A stretch of 17,181 nucleotides of DNA from JACQMJ01 sp964373495 (GCA_964373495.1 CAYJUW010000016.1:1-17181), one strand, 5' to 3'; positions 1 through 7,912 are shown, counted from the first letter of the stretch. The notes: a model not told the origin generated them from the sequence alone. A program made the numbers and translations.

Positions 1-1075
1 GAATTGGCAGACCGAATTTTAATGCAAACTCATAATCCCGCTGGTCGTGCGCCGGAACCGCCATAATGGCGCCGGTGCCGACATGGCCGAGCACATAGTC
101 CGCCACCCACACCGGCATTTCTTCCTTATTCGCGGGATTGATGGCCTTGATGCCTTTTAGTTCCACACCGGTCTTCTCTTTACGGCCGGCAATCCGATCC
201 GCCTCCGTTTTTTTCTTCGCCGATGCCACATATCGTTTTACCTCTTCTAGATTCTCGAACCGAGATTCTAGCTCCTTGATCAGTGGGTGCTCCGGCCCCA
301 GCACCATGTATGTGGCCCCGAAGAGCGTATCTGGTCGCGTGGTGAAAACCTTGACTCTTGCTTCATGATCCTTGATTCTGAATTCAATCTCCGCGCCCTC
401 GGACTTTCCGATCCAATTCCGCTGTGCGACCTTGATTTTCTCCGACCAATCAATCTTCTCGAGGTTCTGCAAAAGTCGTTCGACATACCGCGTAATCCGA
501 AAGAACCACTGCTCGAGATCTTTTTTCTCAACCTTCGTACCGCATCGCTCACAGGCGCCGTTAACCACTTGCTCATCGGCGAGCACGGTCAAACAGGAAG
601 GACACCAGTTGACCGGAGATTTTTTCCGGTAGGCCAGCCCGCGCCGGAACATCTCGGTAAAAATCCATTGCGTCCAGCGGTAGTAGGACGGATCGTACGT
701 TTTGAGGCGCTCCTCCCAGGCAAAACCGTTGCCGATTATTTTGAGCTGCCGATAAAAGTTCTTTTCGGAAACTTTGGCTTGGTCCGCCGGATGTTTATTT
801 ATCTTCAGCGCGTAGTTCTCGGAATGAATACCGAAGCCGTCAAGTCCGATGGGTTCAAACACGTCAAAGCCGCGCATCCGCTGGAAGCGGCCGTAGATGT
901 CCGCGCCGACGAACGCATACATGTTGCCGACGTGCAGTCCCTCGGCCGATGGGTACGGGAACATCATCAAATTGTAAAACGGCCGCTTGGCGCGATTGAG
1001 GTCCGGCTCATAGGTTCGCTCCTTGAGCCAGCGCGTTTGCCACTTCGGTTCAACGGCGTGAGGATCGTAGCGCAT
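1..1075 (-). CDS. leuS: Leucyl-tRNA synthetase, N-terminal part (3' end outside window)
   Basis: This class I synthetase charges tRNA-Leu with leucine in the cytoplasm. The frame opens with MRYDPHAVEPKWQTRWL at an ATG whose first base is 1075, and stays open for 358 codons to the window edge, so the gene is cut by the window and not by mutation. Visible marks are the HIGH-type motif YPSAEGLHVGN (HVGN at residues 48-51), a zinc-type CPSC...CERC pair at about residues 155-177, the start of the CP1 editing domain with TTRPDTLFG (about 243-251), and the editing-site stretch GTGAIMAVPAHDQRD near 340. No Shine-Dalgarno sequence precedes the ATG; a TATATT box on the minus strand (1103-1098) would leave a leader of only about 16 nt. 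The segment RIKDHEARVK (about 230-240) is encoded by a GATTCTTGATTCTTG-like run, probably a small repeat insertion. It is divergent from the NusG-like gene. Confidence 0.95.
   Translation of the reverse strand, partial: MRYDPHAVEPKWQTRWLKERTYEPDLNRAKRPFYNLMMFPYPSAEGLHVGNMYAFVGADIYGRFQRMRGFDVFEPIGLDGFGIHSENYALKINKHPADQAKVSEKNFYRQLKIIGNGFAWEERLKTYDPSYYRWTQWIFTEMFRRGLAYRKKSPVNWCPSCLTVLADEQVVNGACERCGTKVEKKDLEQWFFRITRYVERLLQNLEKIDWSEKIKVAQRNWIGKSEGAEIEFRIKDHEARVKVFTTRPDTLFGATYMVLGPEHPLIKELESRFENLEEVKRYVASAKKKTEADRIAGRKEKTGVELKGIKAINPANKEEMPVWVADYVLGHVGTGAIMAVPAHDQRDYEFALKFGLPI
355..390. repeat. Intragenic GATTCTTGATTC-type repeat in leuS
   Basis: The plus strand carries tandem-like units related to TTGACTCTTGCTTCATGATC and CTTGATTCTGAATTC. 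The minus strand reads these as the in-frame LeuRS segment FRIKDHEARVK. The same unit type occurs in ileS at 11259-11282 and upstream of glyS at 7915-7945. It adds residues next to the editing domain without disturbing the frame. Confidence 0.5.
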
Positions 1076-1151
1076 CGGTCGGTTTGACTTTTTTTAAAAT
1101 ATATCCTAAGAGTAGCGTATCGCTCTTTCGAACGCAATAATTCGAACTCAG

Positions 1152-1160
1152 GGAGGTGAT
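1152..1160 (+). promoter_or_regulatory. Perfect Shine-Dalgarno GGAGGTGAT that decides the NusG-like start
   Basis: GGAGGTGAT is a nine-base match to the usual anti-Shine-Dalgarno end of 16S rRNA. A GTG at 1156 overlaps it and an ATG at 1159 lies only 2 nt past the GGAGG core. The TTG at 1165 lies 8 nt past the core, the normal distance. This points to TTG 1165 as initiator. The site stands out because most other genes here have no clear Shine-Dalgarno. Confidence 0.6.
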
Positions 1161-1164
1161 GACA

Positions 1165-1752
1165 TTGCGGCTGGAATCAGCAGGGAACGATGCGAACTAC
1201 CTATCCGAGCCAGTGGGAACAGACGAGCAACGCTGGTACGCCATTTGGACTCGCGCTCGTCATGAAAAAGTAGTCCGGGATCGCCTCCGGGGGCACCGCA
1301 TCGAAACGTTGCTCCCGCTCGGGAAGCAGTTAAGCCAGTGGAAGGACCGTCGGAAAGTAATCGAGGTTCCCCTCTTCCCCGGCTACTGCATGGCGCGCTT
1401 CTCGATCACCGACCGGCTTATCATCCTGAAGACGCCCGGCGTGGTCAATATTGTGCGGCACCAAGGCCGGATCGCGCCCATCCCGGACGAGGAGATTAAT
1501 GCACTCCGTGCCATTGTCCAGTGTGGATTCCCTTGTCGGCCGCACCCCTTCCTTGCGGAAGGAATGTGGGTGGAAGTCGTGCGGGGGCCGCTCATCGGCG
1601 TGAAGGGTATCTTCTTGAGACATGACCGCCCCGCACGGCTGGTCATCGGGGTGACGCTCATCCACCAAGCCGCAACGGTTGAGATTGACGTTGCCGATGT
1701 CACTCTGCTCCGCGAGCCGCCGCGTCGCGAGCCGTACACCGCCATCTGGTGA
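1165..1752 (+). CDS. NusG-family specialised transcription antiterminator (UpxY/RfaH-like)
   Basis: This is a NusG paralogue predicted to bind RNA polymerase and promote elongation through a particular operon. The N-terminal NGN domain begins at RWYAIWTRARHEKVV and continues through LPLGKQLSQWKDRRK and EVPLFPGYCMARF, the pattern typical of UpxY/RfaH-type paralogues. A KOW domain follows (GMWVEVVRGPLIGVKGIFLR). The protein has about 195 residues, normal for the family. TTG 1165 is chosen from the perfect Shine-Dalgarno at 1152-1160; ATG 1159 is the alternative and adds two residues. It is a single gene, divergent from leuS, with a terminator over its stop codon, so the polysaccharide-type operon that such factors usually lead is not attached. 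Whether it is the cell's housekeeping NusG cannot be excluded, but the FPGYCMARF and QWKDRRK context favours a specialised paralogue. Confidence 0.85.
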   Translation: MRLESAGNDANYLSEPVGTDEQRWYAIWTRARHEKVVRDRLRGHRIETLLPLGKQLSQWKDRRKVIEVPLFPGYCMARFSITDRLIILKTPGVVNIVRHQGRIAPIPDEEINALRAIVQCGFPCRPHPFLAEGMWVEVVRGPLIGVKGIFLRHDRPARLVIGVTLIHQAATVEIDVADVTLLREPPRREPYTAIW

Positions 1753-1772
1753 GCCCACCGGGCGGTGTTTTT
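1737..1772 (+). terminator. Rho-independent terminator of the NusG-like gene, overlapping its stop codon
   Basis: The outer stem pairs CACCGCC (1737-1743) with GGCGGTG (1761-1767). An inner stem GGTG/CACC sits within the loop, and TTTTT follows at 1768-1772. The stop codon 1750-1752 lies inside the hairpin. The T-tract runs into the tatD stop codon of the convergent gene. Confidence 0.7.
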
Positions 1773-2598
1773 ATATTCCAAAAAGTGTTCGGGCGTTCGC
1801 GGTGGTTTGCGTGGTAACCCTCTCACGTGAGACACCGTGCAACTCGGCTATTTTCCTGACGGCCTCCACGATGTAGGCCGGTTCGTTGCGTTCGCCCCGG
1901 TAGGGTACGGGGGCCACGTAAGGTGCGTCGGTTTCGACGAGTATGCGCTCGAGGGGAGCTTCTTTGACTACCTCATCGTACTCGCGGGCAAACGTAATCA
2001 CCCCGCCGAAGCCGAGGTAAAAACCGAGGTCGAGGATCTTTTGGGCGTCATCCCAGGAGCCGGAGAAGAAGTGGACCACGCCGTTGCCGTGAGGGGTTAG
2101 AGGATAGCGTACAGCGGATAGGGTTGAGGTGAGATCGTCGAAAGCCGCGCGACAGTGGATGACGAGTGGTTTGCCAACTTCTTTGGCCAGCCCGATCTGC
2201 TGGAGGAAAACTTTCTGCTGTCGCTCTTTGATACGTGATACGTGACTCGTGACTCGATGCCAATCGAGGCCGCACTCCCCGATGGCCACGACCTTGGGGT
2301 GCCGTGCGAGATTTATAAATTTCGATACATCGAACTCCTCCGGCTGTTTCTCACGCAACTCCCACGGGTCGTGATACGCGTCTCGTGTTACGTGATCGGG
2401 ATGGAACCCCACCGTGGCCCACACGCCATCCGGGTATCGCGCGGCCAGCGCGACGGCATCGGCCGAGGTTTGAAACTGCGTGCCGATGTTTACCATGCCA
2501 ATGCCGGCCTCCAGCGCCCGGGCGATAACTTCGTCCCGATCCTGATCGTAGGCCGGGAACTGGACGTGGGCGTGCGCATCAACCAGCCGGAGATTCAT
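1771..2598 (-). CDS. tatD: TatD-family metal-dependent hydrolase/DNase
   Basis: This is a TatD-type amidohydrolase-fold enzyme of 275 aa; family members are metal-dependent 3'-5' DNases or hydrolases in the cytoplasm. The expected metal ligands are all visible: H9 and H11 in VDAHAHVQFP, E108 in IGECGLDWH, H148 in VIHCRAAFDD, H176 in VVHFFSG and D224 in LVETDAPYV. The ATG overlaps the metG stop by four bases (ATGA), so it is probably translationally coupled to metG. Two stretches look like short repeat insertions tolerated in frame: RVTSHVSRIK (about residues 115-124) and HVTRDAYHDP (about 69-78), both encoded by CACGAGTCACG/CACGTATCACG-type units. The stop codon touches the T-tract of the convergent NusG-like gene's terminator. 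Confidence 0.95.
   Translation of the reverse strand: MNLRLVDAHAHVQFPAYDQDRDEVIARALEAGIGMVNIGTQFQTSADAVALAARYPDGVWATVGFHPDHVTRDAYHDPWELREKQPEEFDVSKFINLARHPKVVAIGECGLDWHRVTSHVSRIKERQQKVFLQQIGLAKEVGKPLVIHCRAAFDDLTSTLSAVRYPLTPHGNGVVHFFSGSWDDAQKILDLGFYLGFGGVITFAREYDEVVKEAPLERILVETDAPYVAPVPYRGERNEPAYIVEAVRKIAELHGVSRERVTTQTTANARTLFGI
2227..2258. repeat. GATACGTGATACGTGACTCG-type repeat inside tatD
   Basis: The plus strand shows two GATACGT units followed by two GACTCGT units in tandem. On the minus strand they encode RVTSHVSRIK after the conserved GECGLDWH motif, where TatD proteins usually have only a short linker. Related units appear at 2365-2394 in tatD and at about 11550-11575 in ileS. Confidence 0.6.
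2365..2400. repeat. Second, diverged copy of the CACGTATCACG-type repeat in tatD
   Basis: The plus strand reads GTGATACGCGTCTCGTG and TTACGTGATC, the same GTGATACG/CTCGTG vocabulary as at 2227-2258. It encodes HVTRDAYHDP in the TatD protein, between the GFHP motif and the next helix. It is more diverged than the first copy, so it is a weaker call. Confidence 0.4.
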
Positions 2599-4082
2599 GC
2601 CGAGAGCCGGGGAAAGAGCACCTCACCTTTTCTTATTTCAATCACGCGGTCGGTGAACCGGATCTGCTCCTGAATTCGATCGGCGGTCTCGGGTAGAAAC
2701 GGCTGGAGGAGGTTTGAAATCGTGGAAACGAGGTAGCCGGCATTGGCGATGATCTTCGCGAGCGCGGCCGCATCCGCCGCCTTCCAGGGCTCGACGGCGT
2801 TCAGATAACGATCGGTGAAGGCGATGAGCCGCCACACCTCGGCGATGGCTTCGTTCAAACGGAACTCGGCGAACGCTCGTTCATAGTTCGCAAAGGCCGC
2901 GGCGGTCGCCTCCCGAACGTTCGGCAAGAGGCTGCGATGAAAATCAAACTGAATGGGACTGACCTTCTCCCCGAGGGTAGCCACCCGCGCCACCAAATTT
3001 CCCAAGCCGTTGGCCAGCTCGCCGTTGTAGCGCTCGACAAGCTTCGTTTCACTGAAGTCACCATCTCCGGTCGAGGGAATCTCCCGTAAGAAGTAGTACC
3101 GAAGGGTGTCCGTGCCGTACTTCGCAATGAGGTCAAACGGATCAACAACATTGCCAAGAGTTTTTGACATCTTCTGGCCCTCGACCGTGACGTAGCCGTG
3201 TACGAAAATGGCCTTGGGCAACGGCAGCCGGGCCGAGAGCAGGAATGCCGGCCAGTAGACGGCATGGAACCGGATAATGCCTTTGCCGATAACATGGAGA
3301 TCGGCTGGCCACCACGTACGATATTGCTCCTCATCCCACCCAAACCCAACGCCGGATTGATAGATGTTCAAGGCATCGAGCCATACGTATAAGCGCTGCG
3401 TTTCATCTCCCGGCACGGGCACGCCCCAGTTCCGTGCCCGCTCATTGGAGCGGGAAATACTGATATCCTGGAGCGGCTGCCCCAGAAACGAGAGCGCTTC
3501 ATTTTCCCGCGTCTCCGGAACAATGGCCAGCCGCCCAGAACGGATGAGCTCGCGGAGCTGATCCTGGTACTTTGAAAGCCGGAAAAAGTAGTTTTCCTCC
3601 GCAACGCGATCAAGCTTTTTGCCCGGGTGCTCGCGACACTCGCCCTCGGCGGTCAGCTCCTCCGGGGTGTAAAACGCCTCACAGCCGACGCAGTATAACC
3701 CCTGGTAGGCCTTCTGGTAGATATCGCCAGCCGCCTGGCAGAGCTCCCAGAGCTTCTGACTCGCGGGGTAGTGGTGCGACGTATCGCTCCCTTTCTGGAA
3801 AACATCAAACTGAACGCCGAGCTTGAGCGCAAGCTCCTGAAAGAGCCGGGCATTCGCGTCAATGAACTCCCGCAGTGGCGTATGGGCCTCTTCGGCGGCT
3901 TGGACGTTCTTCAGGGCGTTCTCGTCGCTCCCCGACAGGAGCAGAACCCGCTCTCCCCGGAGCCGATGGTAGCGGGCAATGGCATCGGCCTGGACAAATT
4001 CCAAGGCATGCCCGATGTGCGGCCGGGCATTGACGTAGGGAATCGCCGTCGTGATGTAAAATTTTTTTGTTGCCTCGGCCAT
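2595..4082 (-). CDS. metG: Methionyl-tRNA synthetase
   Basis: This class I synthetase charges initiator and elongator tRNA-Met. From ATG 4082 the protein is 495 aa. It shows HIGH at residues 22-25 (VNARPHIGHALEF), a zinc knuckle of C131, C134, C149 and H152, the WLDALNIY segment near 234, HVIGKGIIRFH, and the signature KMSKT at 304-308. It ends at about residue 495, without the C-terminal tRNA-binding (Trbp-like) extension seen in some homologues. The open frame extends 40 codons upstream, but family alignment supports MAEATKKFYITTAIPYVNA as the true N-terminus. No Shine-Dalgarno is visible; instead a hairpin plus T-tract ends 9 nt before the ATG. It is coupled to tatD through an ATGA overlap. 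An ATG at 4115, inside the hairpin, is an in-frame alternative. Confidence 0.96.
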   Translation of the reverse strand: MAEATKKFYITTAIPYVNARPHIGHALEFVQADAIARYHRLRGERVLLLSGSDENALKNVQAAEEAHTPLREFIDANARLFQELALKLGVQFDVFQKGSDTSHHYPASQKLWELCQAAGDIYQKAYQGLYCVGCEAFYTPEELTAEGECREHPGKKLDRVAEENYFFRLSKYQDQLRELIRSGRLAIVPETRENEALSFLGQPLQDISISRSNERARNWGVPVPGDETQRLYVWLDALNIYQSGVGFGWDEEQYRTWWPADLHVIGKGIIRFHAVYWPAFLLSARLPLPKAIFVHGYVTVEGQKMSKTLGNVVDPFDLIAKYGTDTLRYYFLREIPSTGDGDFSETKLVERYNGELANGLGNLVARVATLGEKVSPIQFDFHRSLLPNVREATAAAFANYERAFAEFRLNEAIAEVWRLIAFTDRYLNAVEPWKAADAAALAKIIANAGYLVSTISNLLQPFLPETADRIQEQIRFTDRVIEIRKGEVLFPRLSA

Positions 4083-4090
4083 GGGGAACG

Positions 4091-4115
4091 AAAAATGAGC
4101 CGATCCGCGGCTCAT
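4091..4115 (-). terminator. Hairpin with T-tract directly before metG (terminator or attenuator)
   Basis: On the minus strand ATGAGCCG (4115-4108) pairs perfectly with CGGCTCAT (4102-4095) across a 5-nt loop, and TTTTT follows at 4095-4091. This is a compact intrinsic terminator shape on the strand of transcription, placed after the permease gene and 8 nt before the metG start. It could end the glyS-M16-permease transcript, or attenuate metG expression. The 8-bp stem is short, so strength is uncertain. Confidence 0.55.
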
Positions 4116-4143
4116 CCCAATATGCCACCGGGTACCGAATTTT

Positions 4144-5205
4144 TCAATGCGCCTCGCGGCCGCTGAACTGGAAGAGGCCGCGCTTCTTGCGATCGGTGTC
4201 AACGATCAACTCGACCACCACCGCGGCCAAGGGCACGGCCAGGAACATGCCGAGGATGCCGCCGAGCTTTACCCCGGCCAGAAGGGCGATGACCACGACG
4301 AGCGGATTTAACCCGACGGTCCGCTGCATGAGCAGCGGCACCAAGAGGTGGCTCTCGGCCTGCTGGATCAGGGTGTAGACCAAGGCCACGATCAGCCCCT
4401 GGAAGGGTGAGACCAGGAAGCCGAAGAAGACGGCCGGCGCGGCGGCCAGGATGGGCCCGATAATGGGGATGAGCTCAAAGATGGCCGCGAGGAGCGCTAA
4501 AATTAGGGCGTAGCGAATGCCCAGGAGCAGGAGCGCGGCGTAGACGAGGATGCCGATGACCAACCCCAGGAGGAGCTGGCCGCGGAGCCATTGGCCGATC
4601 TTGGCCTGCGAGCGTGCCCAGAGATCAAGCACGTACTCTTCGTGCCGGAGCGGGGTTACGAGCCGCAGGAAGTATTCCACCCCCTGCTCCTGGCTGGCCA
4701 GATAGAACGACACCACGATCAAAATAATGCCGGAGACAATGCCGCCAAAAAGGCCGAAGACGAGGTTTAACGCGCTCCCGCCGGCGGCGCGCAGATCAAA
4801 CGGCGGATTCAGGATGGCGGATTCGGCGTTCTCGGAGAAGAGCGAGTAGAACGGCAAGTCAGAGAACGCGCGGAGCTCCTGGAGGAGGATGCGCTGGTAG
4901 CGGGGAAAGGCATCGAGGAAGGCGCCGAACTCATCGGCCAGCGCCGGGAGGATGAGATAGATGGCCCCGGCCAGCACCGCCAGGGCCACCAGGTAAATGA
5001 TGAGCACGGCCAGAATTCGCGGCACCCGCAGGCGCGAAAACCAGCGCACCCCGGGCTCAATGGCCGAGGCGATGACCACGGCAAAGAGGAGGGCGGCGAC
5101 GATCTGCCGAAGGTAGTAGAGCGTAACGAGCACCACCCCGACGACCACGATGCGGATGAGCGTGTCGTAGGTGGCCTCGAAGGTTGTGGGGCGGGCTAAA
5201 GGCAT
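4144..5205 (-). CDS. AI-2E family transporter (UPF0118/PF01594-type permease)
   Basis: This is a polytopic inner-membrane protein of 353 aa in the AI-2E/TqsA/PerM family. Members are linked to export of small molecules or ions, and the substrate cannot be read from sequence. Hydrophobic segments appear near the N-terminus (IVVVGVVLVTLYYLRQIVAA and ILAVLIIYLVALAVLAGAIY), followed by a soluble loop with PFDLRAAGGS, then a cluster of C-terminal segments. The family's C-terminal pattern is clear: LRGQLLLGLVIGILVYAAL, FELIPIIGPILAAAPAV, and GVKLGGILGMFLAVPLAAVV near the end. It starts 15 nt after the M16 peptidase stop, so the two are likely co-transcribed. No strong Shine-Dalgarno is seen. The hairpin at 4091-4115 follows its stop. 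Confidence 0.9.
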   Translation of the reverse strand: MPLARPTTFEATYDTLIRIVVVGVVLVTLYYLRQIVAALLFAVVIASAIEPGVRWFSRLRVPRILAVLIIYLVALAVLAGAIYLILPALADEFGAFLDAFPRYQRILLQELRAFSDLPFYSLFSENAESAILNPPFDLRAAGGSALNLVFGLFGGIVSGIILIVVSFYLASQEQGVEYFLRLVTPLRHEEYVLDLWARSQAKIGQWLRGQLLLGLVIGILVYAALLLLGIRYALILALLAAIFELIPIIGPILAAAPAVFFGFLVSPFQGLIVALVYTLIQQAESHLLVPLLMQRTVGLNPLVVVIALLAGVKLGGILGMFLAVPLAAVVVELIVDTDRKKRGLFQFSGREAH

Positions 5206-5220
5206 GCCGGGGAAAGAAGG

Positions 5221-6492
5221 TCAGCGAAATGAATCTAACATGGTTTCCAGGCGTTCGGCGTCCGGCGACTGGCCCAGCACGGTGAGGTTCAGGCGCTCGC
5301 GCCGGAAGAGCTCCTGGGCCGCGGCGTGGAGGTCGGCCGGCGTCACGCCATCGATGATAGCAAAAATTTCATCGGTTGTCAGCGGCTTTCCGGTCAGCAT
5401 CTCCTCTCCGCCGACGAAGCTGGCCACGGCATTCGAGGCCTCCAGCGACATCAACATCCGACCCTTGAGAAAATCCTTATTCCGCGTTAGCTCCTCGGCG
5501 CCCACCGGCTCCTCGCGGATGCGGCGGTACTCCTCGAGGATGACCTCCACGGTCCGGGCCACGTTGGCGTGGGTCACCCCGGCATAGGTGGAGAGGGAGC
5601 CGCGGTTGGAGTAGTTCTCGCTGTCCGTGAACACGGCATAGGCCAGCCCCAGCTGCTCCCGGACGCGGGAGAACATCCGCGAACTCATGCTCCCGCCGAG
5701 GATGGTGGCCAGCATATCGGCCGCATAGCGCCGAGGGTGGAAGGCATCGTAGCCGCGAAAACCCACGACCACGTGGGCTTGGTCGGTCTTTTTGTCTTCA
5801 GCCAAGAGGCGGGGTTCGGACTGCTCTTGAACCACCGGGGGCTTGGAACGGGGGCTGGCGCGGCGGATGCCGCCGAAGAGTTCGGTGATCTCTTGCACCA
5901 TTTCGCCCTCCTCGAAATTCCCGGCCGCGATGACCGCGGTGTTCCCGGCCACGTACTGATGGGTGAAGTACTCGGCCAGGTCGCCCCGCGCGAGCTTGCG
6001 GATCACCTCCTCGCTGCCGCCGATGTCCCAACCCGCGGGCTGATCGCCGTAGAGGTGCCGCTCCCAGAGGTCGCCGACGTACGTGGTCGGCGTATCCCGG
6101 CGGAGGTGCAGCTCCTCCACGACCACCTGCTTCTCCCGCTCGATTTCCTCATCCGCGAGCAGAGAATTCTGGTAAATATCCACGAGCATATCCAGGGCCT
6201 GGCCGCGATGGGTCTTGGCCGCTTTGATGAAGTAGCCGGTGGTCTCATGGTCGGTGAAGGCGTTTGAAATTGAACCGATGGCATCGAGTTCCCGACGGAT
6301 GATCTCTGAAGACGGGCGGTGTGTCGTGCCCTTGAAGAACATGTGCTCCAGGAAGTGCGAGACGCCGTTCTCCTCGCGCCGTTCGTAATCCGAACCGGTG
6401 GCGCACATGACCAACACGGTCAGGGTGTTCGTGCCCTGCATCGGTGCGGTCAGAATTCGTAATCCGTTTTCCAATGTTACTTTCTTAAACAT
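5221..6492 (-). CDS. M16-family zinc metallopeptidase (pitrilysin/processing-peptidase type)
   Basis: This is a 423-aa M16 peptidase. The inverted zinc motif HFLEH is at residues 46-50 (GVSHFLEHMFFKGT), and the downstream glutamate ligand falls in the VVVEEL segment near 126-127. The N-terminal half carries the active site; the C-terminal half holds the second M16 domain (LGLAYAVFTDSENYSNRGSL, then the R/Y-rich substrate region). At one two-domain repeat, this is the short bacterial form similar to B. subtilis YmxG, which works as a homodimer or pairs with an inactive partner. No signal peptide is visible, so a cytoplasmic location is likely. The gene lies between glyS and the permease in the same direction, with AT-rich repeats replacing a normal leader. 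Confidence 0.93.
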   Translation of the reverse strand: MFKKVTLENGLRILTAPMQGTNTLTVLVMCATGSDYERREENGVSHFLEHMFFKGTTHRPSSEIIRRELDAIGSISNAFTDHETTGYFIKAAKTHRGQALDMLVDIYQNSLLADEEIEREKQVVVEELHLRRDTPTTYVGDLWERHLYGDQPAGWDIGGSEEVIRKLARGDLAEYFTHQYVAGNTAVIAAGNFEEGEMVQEITELFGGIRRASPRSKPPVVQEQSEPRLLAEDKKTDQAHVVVGFRGYDAFHPRRYAADMLATILGGSMSSRMFSRVREQLGLAYAVFTDSENYSNRGSLSTYAGVTHANVARTVEVILEEYRRIREEPVGAEELTRNKDFLKGRMLMSLEASNAVASFVGGEEMLTGKPLTTDEIFAIIDGVTPADLHAAAQELFRRERLNLTVLGQSPDAERLETMLDSFR

Positions 6493-6497
6493 GGGGA

Positions 6498-6584
6498 AGA
6501 ATTTTCAATTTCTAAATTTCCAAACACCTTAAAATTGAACCACTGGGGCTTGATTGAAAATTGAGAATTGGAAATTGAAAATTA
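6498..6584. repeat. AT-rich GAAATTGAAAATT-type repeats between glyS and the M16 gene
   Basis: The gap is almost wholly made of short units such as ATTTTCAATTTCTAAATTTCC (6501-6521) and, in the opposite sense, GAAAATTGAGAATTGGAAA (6556-6574) continuing as TTGAAAATTAAG. The last unit runs into the glyS stop codon TAA (6584-6582 on the minus strand). The rest of the window is GC-rich, so these stand out sharply. Confidence 0.7.
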
Positions 6585-7910
6585 AGCCAACTTATCTTGA
6601 AAATAGGCTGCTAATTCTCTTTCGGTCACCCTCTCTTGCTTCATCGTATCTCTGTCCCTCACGGTCACGGTATCATCCTCCAGCGTCTGGAAATCCACGG
6701 TCACGGCAAAGGGCGTTCCGATCTCGTCTTGTGAATAGTAGCGCTTGCCGATGTTGCCGCGGTCGTCCCACGCTATCGCAGCTCCCAGCTGCCAGCTGCC
6801 AGCTGCCCGCAGCGTTTGGTAAATCGCCCGCGCCTTTTCTACTAACCGGGGTTTATTAGCGAGAAGCGGGAAGACCGCAACTTTCACCGGAGCCAGGCGC
6901 GGCGGAAATTTCAGGACTACACGCTCACCCTCCTCGGAGTAGTGCTCGGCGAGGAGCGCAAGCACGGTCCGATCCACCCCGAAGGTCGGCTCAATGACGT
7001 GCGGCACGAATCGCTCCTTTGTGGTCTCATCAAAACACGAGAGATCAACCCCGGATTCCTTCGCGTGCTGCGAAAGGTCAAAATCAGTACGGTAGGCCAG
7101 GCCGTAGAGCTCCTCGCGGCCGAAAGGGAAATCGTAGTCAATATCTACGGTGCGCCCTGAGTAGTGGGCGCGGTCCCCCTCGGATACCTCGCGCTCGTGA
7201 ATCCGATTCGGATCCAACCCGAGGAAAGAGAGCCATTGTCGCATCTCCCCGAGCCAGTAGTCAAACCGGCGCTCCCATTCAGCACCGCGGATGAAATACT
7301 CAATCTCCATTTGCTCAAACTCCCGCGTTCGGAAGATGAAGTTTCCGGGCGTGATTTCGTTCCGGAAGGCCTTGCCGATCTGGACGATGCCGAAGGGCAG
7401 CTTGGGATGCATGGTGTCGAGCACGTTCTTGAAATTCACGAACATGCCCTGCGCCGTCTCTGGCCGCAAAAAGGTCTCGCCGGCGGTGTCCTCCACCGGC
7501 CCGACGTAGGTCTTGAACATCGTGTTGAACGGCCGGACATCGGTGAAATCGTGCGCCCCGCATACGGGACAGGCCGCGGCAAGATCAACATGATCGGCCC
7601 GAAAACGGGCCTGGCACTGCTTGCAATCCGCCATCGGATCCACGAAGGACTCCACGTGCCCCGAGGCCTCCCACACCCGCCGGTTCATGAGAATGGCGCT
7701 CTCAATCAGGAACATGTCATCGCGGGCGAATACGAACCGCCTGCGCCACTCCCCTTTGATGATGTTTTTGAGCTCCGCCCCGAGCGGCCCGTAGTCCCAC
7801 GTGCCGCCAAGCCCGCCGTAAATTTCCGAACCGGGAAATATAAAGCCGCGCCGCTTGGCCAGCGCCACAATCTTCTCCATGGTGACATCGCTATGTTGGT
7901 CCGCAGGCAT
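6582..7910 (-). CDS. glyS: Glycyl-tRNA synthetase, dimeric class II type
   Basis: This 442-aa class II synthetase charges tRNA-Gly and belongs to the single-chain dimeric type shared with Thermus, eukaryotes and archaea, not the alpha/beta tetrameric type. Marks are GSEIYGGLGGTWDYGPLG (27-44), a four-cysteine zinc module at C96, C99, C114 and C117, motif 2 FRNEITPGNFIFRTREFEQ (182-200), motif 3 GVDRTVLALL (311-320) and an anticodon-binding domain containing GKRYYSQDEIGTPFAVT. In that last domain residues 369-378 (AAGSWQLGAA) are encoded by an AGCTGCC tandem repeat and have no counterpart in my recollection of the family. The symbol glyQS is also used for this type. The start ATG at 7910 follows a repeat and has no clear Shine-Dalgarno. 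Confidence 0.95.
   Translation of the reverse strand: MPADQHSDVTMEKIVALAKRRGFIFPGSEIYGGLGGTWDYGPLGAELKNIIKGEWRRRFVFARDDMFLIESAILMNRRVWEASGHVESFVDPMADCKQCQARFRADHVDLAAACPVCGAHDFTDVRPFNTMFKTYVGPVEDTAGETFLRPETAQGMFVNFKNVLDTMHPKLPFGIVQIGKAFRNEITPGNFIFRTREFEQMEIEYFIRGAEWERRFDYWLGEMRQWLSFLGLDPNRIHEREVSEGDRAHYSGRTVDIDYDFPFGREELYGLAYRTDFDLSQHAKESGVDLSCFDETTKERFVPHVIEPTFGVDRTVLALLAEHYSEEGERVVLKFPPRLAPVKVAVFPLLANKPRLVEKARAIYQTLRAAGSWQLGAAIAWDDRGNIGKRYYSQDEIGTPFAVTVDFQTLEDDTVTVRDRDTMKQERVTERELAAYFQDKLA
6777..6808. repeat. AGCTGCC tandem repeat inside glyS
   Basis: The plus strand carries AGCTCCC, AGCTGCC, AGCTGCC and AGCTGCC in tandem (about four 7-nt units). On the minus strand these give the in-frame residues AAGSWQLGAA in the anticodon-binding domain. 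Seven-nt units shift frame each copy, so the number present matters for keeping the gene open. Confidence 0.75.
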
Positions 7911-7912
7911 AC

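Noticed and set aside
287..1087. Long plus-strand open frame (266 codons)
   Set aside because: It is antisense to leuS, whose minus-strand translation is unmistakable; the plus frame has no family motif.
1084..1112. Promoter for the NusG-like gene (TTGACT, 17 nt, TAAGAG)
   Set aside because: The -35 is good but the -10 matches poorly and no better box lies at the right distance, so it is not called.
1815..1833. Another CACGTGAGACAC-type repeat at the 3' end of tatD
   Set aside because: It encodes GVSRERVT, which is ordinary TatD sequence at that position, so chance similarity is the simpler explanation.
4083..4202. Upstream extension of metG starting MTPIARSAAS
   Set aside because: It overlaps the permease 3' end and the hairpin, and is low-complexity; family N-termini begin near MAEATKKFYITT.
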